The position numbers and the translations under genes were made by a program. The notes under the pieces are model-generated. The model was not told where the DNA came from. It searched no databases and was given only the letters and a program-made list of their open reading frames with translations. Shown here one piece after another: positions 47,615 to 58,829 of a stretch of DNA of 64,000 bases; positions within the stretch are counted from its first letter, which is position 1; every line of letters starts with the position of its first letter. The stretch comes from Sistotremastrum niveocremeum HHB9708 (taxonomy: Eukaryota; Basidiomycota; Agaricomycetes; Sistotremastrales; Sistotremastraceae). The DNA is taken from positions 176,089 through 240,088 of the forward strand of contig KV419431.1 of assembly GCA_001630475.1 (NCBI GenBank), written 5' to 3'.

Positions 47615-48434
47615 GAGGAGCAATATGCAGATAGCGGGAGGACTGGAATGAACAGATTTGGGGAGTCCTGTTATAGGTACGAGAGAGCCGGGAAACAGAG
47701 GGCGCGCATCTTATAAATTGCAAGAATGCTGTGTCCTCGAGTTTGACAGAGAGAAAAGAGATCCAGAATCACTTGACGTCCCTGTGAATCGGTCGGACAT
47801 GTCTCTGAGGCGCGATACCAGCCATGATTTCCGCACTCCGTGGCATTCGGTGATAGATGGAGCCAACGAGATTGAAGAGATAACTCCGGATTCAGAGCCT
47901 GCGAAAAATGCCGAGACCGTGAAGAACTCAGGAACCAATCGATGCCTGACAGCGGGACGCGCAGGAAGGGACAGTTGAGCCACGGAAAACGACATGAACC
48001 GACTTGATACAGGAAAGGGCAATCAAGATTTTCATTTTGTATGGGCATCTGAGGCGGTTCGTCGTCGTGCAAGTCGAAGCGGCAGACACGTGCCCTAAGT
48101 CCCAGGTACAATCGTTGAAGGCCCTTTGTTAGACAACATGCGCGCGAAGGGGTGACCGGAATGACAGATTTGTCGTATGATGATGACAATGTCTAGATAG
48201 TGACTTGAAGAAGACAAGTTCAAAATCATTCGCCAAAGCCAGAGTAAACGTCCGTCGATGAAGATTGGTACAATCAAGGTCCTGGAATCAAATAAAGGTC
48301 GCTTGGAGCTTGTCGAGACCAACAACGAGTCAATCGTCTTTGAATGGCGGCCTGACACGCCGGACAAAAAAGCAAGGGAAAAAGGTTCTGAGAAGTAACA
48401 CCGTGACGTCACATTCGTGACAATCGCTTTTTCC
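47615..48434. other. divergent promoter region
   Basis: Upstream region of the trefoil gene (-) and of RSA3 (+). A minus-strand AATTTATAAG near 47711-47720 may be the trefoil TATA box. Overlapping open frames at 47658-48189 on both strands carry no family signal. Confidence 0.5.
48404..48411. promoter_or_regulatory. CRE/ATF palindrome upstream of RSA3
   Basis: The perfect 8-bp palindrome TGACGTCA lies 24-31 nt before the RSA3 start codon. It is the binding site of ATF/CREB-type bZIP factors. Confidence 0.5.
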
Positions 48435-49086
48435 ATGCCGGCTCAAAAACGGGCGAACGACTCGACGAAAAAGCGGATTCGAAAGCGAAAGCGTCGCAAC
48501 GAGGTCTCATCTTCATCTTCATCTTCGTCGTCGTCGTCAGACGACTCTTCCGATGAGAATACTACGGTTGCACCTAAGGCTGTAGCCGCCGCCTCCGCGG
48601 TCAACGACGACTCTTCAGATTCTGAATCGTCTTCATCTTCATCCTCATCCTCGTCTTCCGATGACGAAGCTGAAAGTACACCACCCAAGTCCAAAGTCTC
48701 GGAAATTTCAAAGCCTTCCAAGAAAATGCGGTCTTCGCTTTCTCCGTCACCGCCTCCTCACGAAATTCCATCGTTCTTGCCTCAACAAGGAACTGCTGCT
48801 GAGAAACTGAACAAGGAGAAGGAGTTGAAGGAGAAGTTCAGAAAATTTTGGATGGCTTCGTTGGTTGATGGGTTCGCTGACGATCTTGATAAAATCCGCA
48901 AGGTCTGCTAGGCTATCCCTTGCCCAAATGAGCCTGTTACTGACACCCTTACAGGAACCTGATATCACGAAATCACGACTAGCGCTCCTAATCGATTCTC
49001 TGGCATCTGGTGCTGAAGTGTTTAACTCGTCAAACAGTGCCACAAACGTTCATGAAATGGAGCTCGCACTCGACGGAACCACCTGA
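48435..49086 (+). CDS. RSA3: ribosome assembly protein 3
   Basis: Nucleolar factor for 60S subunit biogenesis (Rsa3). It starts MPAQKRANDSTKKRIRKRKR, a basic nucleolar-type N-terminus, followed by two poly-Ser/acidic runs encoded by TCT/TCA repeats. The diagnostic C-terminal domain reads FRKFWMASLVDGFADDLDKI, and after one short intron near 48903-48954 EPDITKSRLALLIDSLASGA. It ends ELALDGTT. About 200 residues, close to fungal Rsa3 proteins. The in-frame GTG at 48417 is not needed as a start. The low-complexity middle is length-variable in this family. Confidence 0.9.
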
Positions 49087-49738
49087 GGCCCATGACGGCA
49101 CTATTGCATTGCACCCTCGAGCCGATCTATTGTATACGGCGTCTTGGCATTCCATCATGATCAGCACTCCCGGTTTTGCATGAGCCACCGCCATCCACGA
49201 GCGCTCCACTACGCTTTACCCCCGTTCGATCCATTTGGCAGATGGAACGTTGGCACCAGATACGCCCCGATACGCCTCGGTAGTATCCTTTGACAGGCAT
49301 GCATATGACCTTCGTCACTTCGCCTTACGACGCCACCTCCTAAACATGCACTGCAGAACGACGGAGTGGCCTCGGCCAATCTAAGCGAGTGTCGGAATTG
49401 GATGCACGCGTGCGTTGGGAGAGACGGTGTTCTGTATTTTACCTTGTCCACATGTTCGAAGCCCTTAGTTGAAGGGCCTCTATACTATAAACCGCCATAG
49501 TAGTGCTTCTGAGCCTTCTGCAGTCCAGCGAGTGGGGTTAAAGTCACCGTCACCTGTGACCCTCCTGGTCACGTTCACCTCCTGGAGCGCATGCTCCTGC
49601 TCTGCAACATGCGGCCTGTGTCTTCGGGGCTTCAACCTTTCTCTTTGTCGATAGGAGAACGCCTCTTGGAGTCTTGATGTGTATAAATATAAGAGATCCG
49701 ACCTGGTATCTAGCACTAGCGATTGTCTTCCGGCAGCG
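49087..49738. other. intergenic region
   Basis: RSA3 3' end and GH25 promoter. A 103-codon minus-strand frame at 49480-49791 overlaps the GH25 start and is spurious. Confidence 0.5.
49682..49689 (+). promoter_or_regulatory. TATA box of GH25 copy 2
   Basis: TATAAATA lies 57 nt upstream of the start codon at 49739. Confidence 0.6.
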
Positions 49739-50738
49739 ATGAAGATCTCTACAACTTGGATTTCAACCGCACTCCTCGGAGCAGCACTCACTCTCGGGGC
49801 TCCCTTGGAAATTGAAAGGAGGGCTCCGTCAGGTCCCGCAGGTATTGATGTATCCAGCTATCAAACTGGTATCAACTGGGCAACCGTCAAAGCCAACGGT
49901 ATCAGGTACGAGCTTTCTTTCGTTCGCTATAATGACACTTTGACTGATAAAACACATGTGAAGCTTCGCGTATATCAAAGCGACCGAAGGAACGACCTAC
50001 ACCTCTCCCCAATTCTCATCCCAATACACCGGTGCTTACAACCAAGGCATCATCCGTGGAGCTTATCACTTTGCCCACCCCGATTCATCAACGGGCGCCG
50101 CTCAAGCCAATTATTTCTTGGCTCACGGAGGCGGATGGTCGGCTGATGGATTGACACTTCCTGGAGCGTTGGATATCGAGGCTAACCCGAGTGGAGCTAC
50201 TTGCTACGGATTGAGTACTTCCGCGATGGTTTCGTGGATATCCAGTTTCTCCTCTACTTATCATTCTGCCACCGGAAGGTTCGTCGTGTTCTAATTATTT
50301 GTTCTTCACACGTACTGAGACTTGGTCCAGGTATCCAGGTATCCATCTTCGAACTGCTTGCGTTCATGGCCCCAACTGATTATATTCGTCATCGATAGTC
50401 ATCTATACCACGGCTTCGTGGTGGAACCAATGTACTGGAAGCAGCACTGCTTTCGCTGCTAACAGTCCTCTCTGGGTCGCCCATTACACCACCGCCTCAA
50501 CTCCGGGAGCTCTTCCAGCCGGTTGGAGGTGAGCCTGTGACACTTATCTCGGATTTCTCGATGTTTACTGTGGCATTGCCTAGTTATGAAACTTTCTGGC
50601 AATACGCCGACAGTGGTCCCAATCCCGGTGATGCCGACGTGTTTAACGGAAGTGCTTCCGGCCTCAAGAAGTGCGTTCAACCTTCCTCTATCTGATCTCA
50701 ATATCTTATCGTTACCTCACAGGATCGCAACCGGTTAA
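49739..50738 (+). CDS. secreted GH25 muramidase (lysozyme), copy 2
   Basis: A 240-residue secreted muramidase, paralogue of the gene at 12727-13827. Signal peptide [20 protein letters not shown]. Motifs: [55 protein letters not shown] (catalytic acids), [18 protein letters not shown] and [10 protein letters not shown]; it ends KKIATG. Six exons: 49739-49905, 49964-50278, 50331-50338, 50399-50528, 50584-50670 and 50723-50738, total 723 nt. The third exon is the 8-nt micro-exon GTATCCAG, required to read GRYPVIYT and placed exactly as in copy 1. It lacks two introns that copy 1 has. Role: lysis of bacteria, for defence or feeding, inferred from the family. Confidence 0.92.
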
Positions 50739-51059
50739 GTTTCTTCGTCGTCAGCAGTCTAATCCGTCGGTTGAAGTACCTTGTCAATTTGTGATTTCAC
50801 CGCAAGAATATTATTATATTGTCAACCCCAAGCGCTCGACCGGAGATATCGTCCTTAAACTCCGGCATGCCATCCGATCCTCTTTGCGACGCAGCATGTT
50901 CAAACTTCAAACACACACCGCAAAAAAGAAGAGGGCTACGCTCACACACATGAATAATAATCCGAATTTGAGTTAAAATTTATTAAGACCGAGACAACCA
51001 CAAATCCAAACCCGACAAGGTCAAAGAAAAAGAAAGTCCTAGAAAACAACTTCGGTCGT
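50739..51059. other. convergent intergenic region
   Basis: 321 nt between the 3' ends of the GH25 (+) and GH16 (-) genes. AT-rich, with probable polyadenylation sequences; nothing else seen. Confidence 0.5.
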
Positions 51060-52525
51060 CTATAGAGCTCCGCTGAAAAGCACGCCGACAGTCGAGAGTG
51101 TCGCCATACTAAGAGCCATCAACTCTAGTGAAGGGTATACGATGGGCATTGCAGCGTTTGACGAAGATCCCGAGGTTTGGCTCGGTGCTCCTGTAGAACT
51201 GGACGATGTCTTGCCACTCGCGGAGGTCGAAGATGATGCTCCAGACGCAGACGAGGTTGACGGAGTGATCTTCGTGTTATCCTCCACCCTGGCAAAATGC
51301 TCAGTATTACTTTTCAATATATATGTCAAATAAGAGGAAGAACGTACCCTGTGAAGACGTTGACGTATTTAACTTCGAAATATGCGTCGTTGTAATTTTC
51401 GGGGTGTTGGATGAGGTCTGTACATTGGCCTTGACAAGGTGGTCCGTATGTTCCTCCTGCGAATTGTCCACAGAGTTGGATGTTCTGCAAGACCACGATC
51501 AGACGGTGAGACAGCGGCTGGAGTCTTAGCGTACGAATATAAGAGTCTGGGACCCGAAGAACTGGGACATTGGACATGAGCTAGCAGGGTAGTTTGCACT
51601 AGGTGTACCCCAAGCACTTGGGTTAGGCGATGAAGTGCCTATATCAGCGGGAATAGAGCCACGCTTTCCACAAAGTTTTAGTATCATCTCCCTAGTTCAA
51701 ATAAGACCTCTTTACCTGGAAAAACCATATCTTGATCCCGATCGAAGTCCAAAGCGTAGCAAACACCCCACCTCCATTCTTCGCAAACGCGCTCCCAAAT
51801 GAATTATTAGAAGGGTCACGTACAACACATCCTTCATTCCCATTCGTCTGATTGAAACAATCTGAGGATATAAATTGTCCTGTTTCGATGGGATCCGCGA
51901 GGGATTGCGGGTGTTGGCAGCCCTGCAGGGTGTGTAGGGAGTATTGGTTCGCGGTTTGGAGATTGACATTTTCGACCATGTCAATTTCGCCTTGATCGGG
52001 CCAGACTTGACCCGAAGTCCAAAATGCTGGCCAGACGGAGCACTGCACAGAAAACGTAGAGTCAACAAAGGATCCGACGAAGTATTCTTCAGCATCGTGT
52101 GACTCACTCCGAATGGCAGATGAACCGCGTCCATGATTATAAGACTACCCAGAGGGATCGAATCATTGCTAGATATCTTGATACTGGCACGTCCATAGTT
52201 TGGATCTGCACTTCCGTCGGTCGTATTATCGACTTTTATGATTGCATTTCCGGCTTCATTTAGGAAGGCGAGTTTGAGGTCGTTGTTCTGTTGTTCGCTG
52301 ATGTAAAGAACGTTTCCAGGTGTCTTTAGATCAGCTCCACTGAAGAAAGTCCAGCGATCGAAGCTAAAATGGCAGAGAGTCAATGCAAGGCACCGATCGA
52401 GGTAGAAGGAAACCGCGACTCGAGTCATACAATGTAGAACCGGAGTAATTTTGGAAAAGAGTGATTTCGGCTAACACAGGGAACAGCAAGGTAGAGAAGG
52501 AAAGAAACACTAAGGTAGGGCGCAT
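51060..52525 (-). CDS. GH16 endo-glucanase with Ser-rich C-terminal anchor
   Basis: Secreted glycoside hydrolase family 16 protein acting on beta-1,3/1,4-glucans or cell-wall glucan. Signal peptide [19 protein letters not shown]; early motif [14 protein letters not shown] across intron 1; [15 protein letters not shown]. The catalytic segment is [15 protein letters not shown], with the ExDxxE core intact. [14 protein letters not shown] precedes it. The C-terminal part has [21 protein letters not shown] and [17 protein letters not shown] Ser-rich linker ([16 protein letters not shown]) and a terminal hydrophobic stretch suggest a GPI anchor. Five to six exons. Together with the GH25 gene it forms a convergent pair of cell-wall hydrolases; co-regulation is not shown. 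Confidence 0.87.
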
Positions 52526-54106
52526 TTCAAAATGATATGCAGCTCAACACGAAAGAGTTCGACGATGCTGGAAGAAAGACGAGGTCAACCTGGTTTTTCT
52601 CTGCCAGTTCACAGACCCGTTCTAGTTGTCGAATCCGACGAATGCGGGGGATGACTTAAACATGTGTTGGCTGCTTTGAACCGTTCTTGGGAGAAAATAA
52701 TATTAGTCCGGTGATTCCGTAGGTTGCAGTGGCCAATGGAAGATATCGATCGGGGTGCCGGCCGCGGCACGGAAGCATTGTTGTGATTATGTAAGAATGT
52801 CACGTTCCTGTCACGTGAATGGAATTAAATACAGACTGAACTGGAAGGTGTAAGAGGTCAAATAGCATGTTCAAAAAACTCATCTGCAACGGTACCTATA
52901 TGTAGCACACTGCTAGCACTGCATGAGAGGCGGCCTCACCGGCGTCTGTGCTTTAATCGAGATGCCGTATCGGCATCGCTGCACGCATCGGGGTTCGAAA
53001 TACTCGCGTGGCTGACCCTGATTGACCTTATGGTAATGTCGTTGAGCGTCTATGCCTTCTCTCTTAAACGTCACTGCAACTCTGTCATAGCCCATGTTCA
53101 AGCACGATCACTAAAATCAAGTGAAACCAGCCCACAAATAATGCGACACTTTGGATGAATCCACATTAGTGTTGCAAGGGGAAATGGAGCCCACTATCCC
53201 CATTAGGAAAGGCGCTGATGACGCAGACTAAAGCTTACCAACTAAACTCTAACATGGCGTTTCGCTTGATGCAACCGAAGTTTTCATACAACGGCCGCTT
53301 ACTTGACTTCGAGATCGACGCATCATGGCACTGTCGACACCACCTACATGTTCAATGACGTTAGATGCTATTTGCTGCCCTGGATGATTAGGGTTTGGGG
53401 GTGGAAAACCCGTTTGTAAGGAGGTGGGAGGGAGCTCCTCTATTTCCGACGCAATATTCCACCGTATGCCTATTTCTGTCAGATGGACATACCATTAGCC
53501 TTTGACCACTGACTCGAATAGGTTACACTCAAATACACTGGAAAAATCCGATGTTATCCGACGTCTTGATGGTCCTGCGCATCGCTGACCAAGACTCTGC
53601 GTTTCACCTGAATATAGGCTCCTCTATCGGCCTCGTTAAATCCAAGCGACAAGGGTACCGTACAACCGCCGACATGATGCTACCACATGGCTTCTTCTAT
53701 GGAATGGCGCTCGAGCTTAGCAAGACAGCCCGACTTTGTACGCACGCATATCGCGCGGACTTTTAATCCCCTGGTCCTGTTTTCTGAGACACTGGACCTT
53801 TCGGACGGGTCTTCGAGTCACTCAGGACGACCTTGTTCTCCTGAATAATGTCTCATTCGAGCCTCCAGGTTAATTGATGCGCTTGTCTCAGTTTAGGGTT
53901 CACGGTCCCGGTAACTGTGTGAATTCAGCGAAGATGGTTCCGGTGGCATGGAGAAGCTTAGTCAATCGCGCGTCACGGGTGGCTTCTTTTTGGAGCCGCG
54001 TTCCTTCTTTTGTTATCTCGCTCGCCCTTTAAAGCTTTTCACATTTCGTCCCTTTACAACCATCACCCTCCCCCCGACTCACCCTCCCTTATCTTCCGAC
54101 TCTCCA
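52526..54106. other. divergent intergenic region
   Basis: 1.6 kb upstream of both the GH16 and the MFS genes. No gene recognised. A GGGTTCGAAAT string near 52990 resembles a tRNA B box, but no acceptor stem or A box pairs with it. The CT-rich stretch before 54107 is a normal fungal leader. Confidence 0.5.
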
Positions 54107-55620
54107 ATGTCGACGACCCAAATTAACTCAACGTTCCCCTCACACGACTCATCAAAGGCCATGCTGGAAGCAGTAAGCGAGGGCAGCAACAGCATGATGG
54201 AAAAGGGCGACACGACCCCTCCTTCACGAGACGAGGAGAAGTTAGTTTCGACGCAGGTCATACCCGCGCCAGTGCCAGAGGGCCCTCCCGATGGTGGTTA
54301 TGGTTGGTTCATCGTAGTTTGCCAATTCTTCATCAACTGTGAGTTCGTTGCTTTTATCCGAGGAATGTCCGTACTCATTGCCATGTCTCAGTTGCAACCT
54401 GGGGTTATGCGAGCGCGTACGGCGTGTTTCTGTCTTTCTATCGCGAAACGAACTGTGAGTATCGCTTTTCTACGTTGTATTCGTCGCTGGTACTGACTAC
54501 ACCAACAGTCTTCCCGGGTGCCACTGACATCCAATTCGCTTTCATCGGCGGTCTTTTGATTGCCATGGCTTTCATCATTTCCCCTCTTTCCAACTACCTT
54601 TCCAAAACCTACGGATTCAAAGTCCCCATGTTTGTCGGCACCGTCATCTATACCCTGTCGATGATTTTCGCCGGTCTCTCCCACAAAATCTGGGAATTGT
54701 TCCTGACTCAAGGAGTCATGTTCGGCATCGGCATCGGACTCGTCTATATGCCCACTCTTCCCGTCCTTGCTCAATGGTTCAGCAAGAAGCGTGGACTGGC
54801 CACTGGTATCACGTCCGCAGGAGCGGGTGTAGGATCTCTTGTCATGTCCTTCGTCACTCGCGCCACCATTGAGAAAATCTCATTGAAGTGGGCATTCGTG
54901 ATCAACGGACTCATCGCATTCGCCCTCCTCACTCCCTCCGTCCTCCTCATGAAGACCCGCGTGAAAGCCACCGGTGCTCGTTTCCAGCCTCTCGAACTCA
55001 AATGGCTCATTCACCCCGGATTCGTCTTCGTACTCCTCTGGACCATCTTCTCACTCATGGCCTACGTCATCGCAGTGTACACCGTCGACACTTTCGCCAC
55101 CAAAGCGTTGGGTTTGAGTCAATCGAAGGGCGCCAATATCCAGGCCATCAACGCCGCTTTCCAGGCTATTGGTCGTCCGGCCATCGGTCTCTCTCTCGAC
55201 CGATTCGGGCGCATTAACGGTGCATCGGGAGCAACGCTCATTGCTGCTCTCTCATGTTTCCTCATATGGACCTTTGCAGACAGCTACGGCATCCTCATCT
55301 TCTTCGCCGTCGTCCAGGGCTTCACCGGCGGAACATTCTTCGCTACCGCCGGACCTCTCACCGCCGAAGTCGTCGGTTTGAAAGACATGGGTTCCGCAAT
55401 GGCCATTCTTTGGATTGTCGGCGCAGTACCCAGTCTGGTCGCCGAGCCTATTGGTCTCGCCCTCGTCGATTACTCACAGAAACATCTTGGATTCGAGGGC
55501 AGACACGCGTACGAAATTTGCATCACCTTCGCCGGTGCATGTTTCTTCGTCGCTGCCGTCTTCCTCATGGGTGCGAAGAGACATATCCAGGGTAACTGGA
55601 ACATGTTCACTCGTAAATAA
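54107..55620 (+). CDS. MFS transporter, monocarboxylate (SLC16/MCT-like) family
   Basis: Plasma-membrane transporter of the MCT-like branch of the major facilitator superfamily, which moves monocarboxylates such as pyruvate or lactate, or related solutes. It starts MSTTQINSTFPSH with a hydrophilic N-terminus. The family signature PPDGGYGWFIVVCQFFIN is followed after an intron by FATWGYASAYGVFLSFY. Then come twelve predicted helices, including FAFIGGLLIAMAFIISPLS, QGVMFGIGIGLVYMPTLPVL, WFSKKRGLATGITSAGAGVG (the conserved RxG loop) and LSLDRFGRINGASG. It ends GNWNMFTRK. Two introns, near 54342-54390 and 54455-54509. The long last exon is fully open. The substrate cannot be told from sequence. 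Confidence 0.92.
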
Positions 55621-56165
55621 TCTCTTTTTACTTTCGTCAGACAGTTTTCCGCGCTTTTCATGTCATGATCTCGAACGTCCGCATCATACCTCATTCGTAT
55701 ACGACTCATAGCACGACTTTCCCCACTTTTCTTTTCTTATTCCTCATCGGTATCTTCCTGTAGTACAGTACCCAAACACAAAAATTATAATTAGTGAGCA
55801 TGAAAGCATCTCCATTTGCTTCGCTCGGACAACACCATGATATAAGTACGCTCAGGCTTGATCGAAGTTGACCTGGTGGTGTCGTACCAGAACTTCCCGT
55901 GGGACGACTAGAGAAGAGGGACCAGTACGGAAAAATAACCCCACATTCAAGGAAGACGGAGACGGAGGGAGACGGAAGTACATCGAGAGAGTTCGCACAG
56001 CCCTCATATCATCCTGGCCAATATTGGATACTAGTACCGCTTATCCTCCACATCAGATAGAGTGATACATGGATTTTGAGATGGCTCCCACAGCTCAGTT
56101 ATTGCGCTCCCCCCGCCGTCAGTTCACTCTTGAGCCATCTCCTCGTCCTGAGCCCACCGGGACCC
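55621..56165. other. intergenic region
   Basis: MFS gene 3' end, T-rich, then the promoter of the DUF6535 gene. An ATG at about 56069 lies out of frame with the DUF6535 start and ends soon. Nothing else seen. Confidence 0.5.
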
Positions 56166-58768
56166 ATGACCTACGACCATGTACATACCCCAGATCCATT
56201 CGACACGCCTTTGTTTAATCGATTAGTCGGGTTAATCGAGGAACAAAATAATGCCGTGAAGGAACAGAAGAAAGTCATGGCCGAGCAATATCAAGAGATG
56301 AAGGACATCAAGAAGACGCTCAAATTCCATGGAGAGCAATTCGACGTTTTAACAAGAGATGCACTGAAGAGTCCGTAGGATGTCGTTGTTGTTTGATGCG
56401 CATTGACTTCGAGTCGTAGACGACCAGCCGTATGACCAGAAAAGCTTGGAAGATGAATCAACCTGCACAGCCTTGTTCGAGATGGCGATGGCGAAGACCA
56501 AGGAGGAAGTAGACGAATGGATCAAACGCATGGATGTCTCTTTATTTTTCGTGAGCAATATTGTGCCCCCAAAGTTATTGGATTTCACTGGTTGCGTTTA
56601 TCAGATCGCATTGTTTTCAGCGGTGCTCAGCGCATTTATCGTGCCCGCCACACAGAATCTCTTTCCGGACTCTAATAACTACCCTGAAAACACTTCGGAC
56701 TCTTCCTCGCCAGTCCCAGCGACGTCGGCACAGAATATCTGCGTCGTGTATTATTTAGCGATGATTCTGGCGGTAAGTCTGAAAAGCAATGCGGAGTTTC
56801 AAATACCCCAAGCTGATTATCGGGCTTCGGATATTACTAAATAGCTTTTGAACGCTGTTCTATCCGTTCTTGGACGCCAATGGATGAGCAGGCTGACTCT
56901 CAAGCCTTCCGGAGCCACCTACCGAGAACGTCTTCTAAGACACTTGGATCGAGAAAAACTGGCGAAATGGTGGCTCAAATATCTCGTTGAAGGGTTACAT
57001 ATGCTCCTTCTCTGGTCTATCGGCCTATTCATGACAGGCTTGTTGTATCAGCTCCGGATTATCGCCACTTCTTTTGATGGCGAGGCACCGAGATTGATGG
57101 CCACATGGAGGCTGGGAGTCACAATCTCCTCAGTGATGCTGTTAACAATTTTGGCAGCGACAATGCACGCCTTGCGATACGAGGCGTCACCATTCGGAGG
57201 ACCGTTCAGCCGGTTGATTCTCAAGCTCACTGAGATCATACACTATATCCTGCATACCGTCCTCGTCGAAGTCAAATACCTGAAGGTTTTGATGGAACGT
57301 CTCATCCTCCTCAACCTACTTGCCGGGAGAGGGATTATAGAAGCCATTTTCTTCTTCATCTCCTGCACAGGTTTATTCGCCCCTCTGTGGCTTCCATTCT
57401 TCCTGATTAGACGATGGAGAGTGAAAGTCGACACAGAGGACCCTGGAAAACTCATCAACGCGTACATGGAATTGATCGCGGACGCCAATGACCCAAGGCT
57501 GTTGGAACGAGCAATCGCGTCTTTTTCGTACGCTGATTGGGTTAAATATGGAGGAGGCTGTGTCGGCAAACTAGGCAAAGCTTACACCCGACTAATGGCA
57601 ACAGATACGTCGATTCGAGTGCAGGAGACCCTTAGCGCCCGTCTTTCCGAGTTCGTCATCGAATGCCGCGAGCGCTCGTCAACAATAGGTGGCAACTGGA
57701 GCAAGAAGCTCATCGACTTTTTCAGTAGCCGCTTGCCGTCTTCTTTCGATTTCCCCACGCAGGTCTTATTCACGTCCTTTGGAGAAGGGAATGATGATCT
57801 CCGAGCCCTTGCTTCCCTGCCTTATGAGGAATGCATCGCCAGGGTGATGTGCACGTTTGACACGGGCGGGAAACTTGGGGATCGCACCAGAATCTTTGAT
57901 GTAGCCCAAGAGCATTGCTATCAACTCCTGAAGACTGGGAAAGAAAGGGAATTAATCCGTGTACTCTCAAACGTCAAACCCCTTTCTCTTATGAGGTCGT
58001 ACATACAATTTCCAGGGAACCTTTCCGCGGCTTCAGAAGCCCTCATTAACTTTGTGTTACGAGGCAGCCGAACCGAAATTCAGCGTGAGGTCAGCAGATT
58101 CGTCAAGAACACTTCCAATCGGTCCATTCTCAACTCCCGAAGTCTATCTTCTGTTTTTATCATGATTGCTACTCCCACTCCCACTGACGTTGATCTCTCT
58201 CCGTTGATTGACTACGTATCCCGACATCATCATCGGCAGACTTGGCGTCAGTTTAGCGATATCGCTATTGGTTATCTCGAGGCATACGGTCTCTCAAACA
58301 TCTATGACCACACCGGTGTGCGTCGATTTCTGCAGCAATGCGTTAACACACGGTTCCGCGATCGTTCATTAAATTTGTACGATACTTCCGACGAAACTCG
58401 TTTCCAAGCGCAGGTCCTGTTGAAGGGTGAATATATTGTGTCCCGTTTAGACATTGGCTAATGGATGAACAGAACTAGACAGTCTCCCTATCATTCCGTC
58501 GCCACCGCCTGTCGCCCTCAGAACATCCGACCAGAACGCTTCTGACGACGGCTCGACGCAAAGCCTTACAGGTACTAGCAGCCACCAGGCCAAGTTCGGT
58601 TCTTTATCTAAAGGACCAGACTCTGATATTCAACTTCCTGAGTCTTGTGGGATGCTTCGCCCGAGATCGCCGGTCTCTTCCCTGACAGGGACACGATCCG
58701 TATTTACAATAGCTCCTCAGCTTGAAGCTGCACGTAGCAATATGCGAAAAAATGAAAGTGACTCATAG
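56166..58768 (+). CDS. DUF6535 domain membrane protein
   Basis: Member of a large basidiomycete family with an N-terminal DUF6535 membrane domain and no known function. It starts MTYDHVHTPDPFDTPLFNRL, then a coiled-coil-like stretch (EEQNNAVKEQKKVMAEQYQE). DUF6535 follows: WIKRMDVSLFF is joined to IALFSAVLSAFIVPATQNL if a 54-nt intron ending TTTATCAG is removed. Then LLNAVLSVLGRQWMSRLTL and two more helices (LLLWSIGLFMTGLLY; VMLLTILAATMHAL). A long helical C-terminal part continues to about 58424. A final exon, read by removing a 48-nt intron (GTGAATA...AACAG) near 58425-58473, adds a Ser-rich tail ending KNESDS. Translating through the intron would give an earlier stop at 58461. Confidence 0.82.
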
Positions 58769-58829
58769 GACTAGTATCCGTGTGAAGCCAAAGGCAATGA
58801 ATGCAAAGGGGCGCAGAACGGCGCGGCTA

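Noticed and set aside
48443-49043. Minus-strand Glu/Asp-rich frames
   Set aside because: Antisense of the RSA3 poly-Ser repeats and of its C-terminal domain.
52975-53005. GGGTTCGAAAT resembling a tRNA B box
   Set aside because: No matching A box, anticodon stem or acceptor stem around it.
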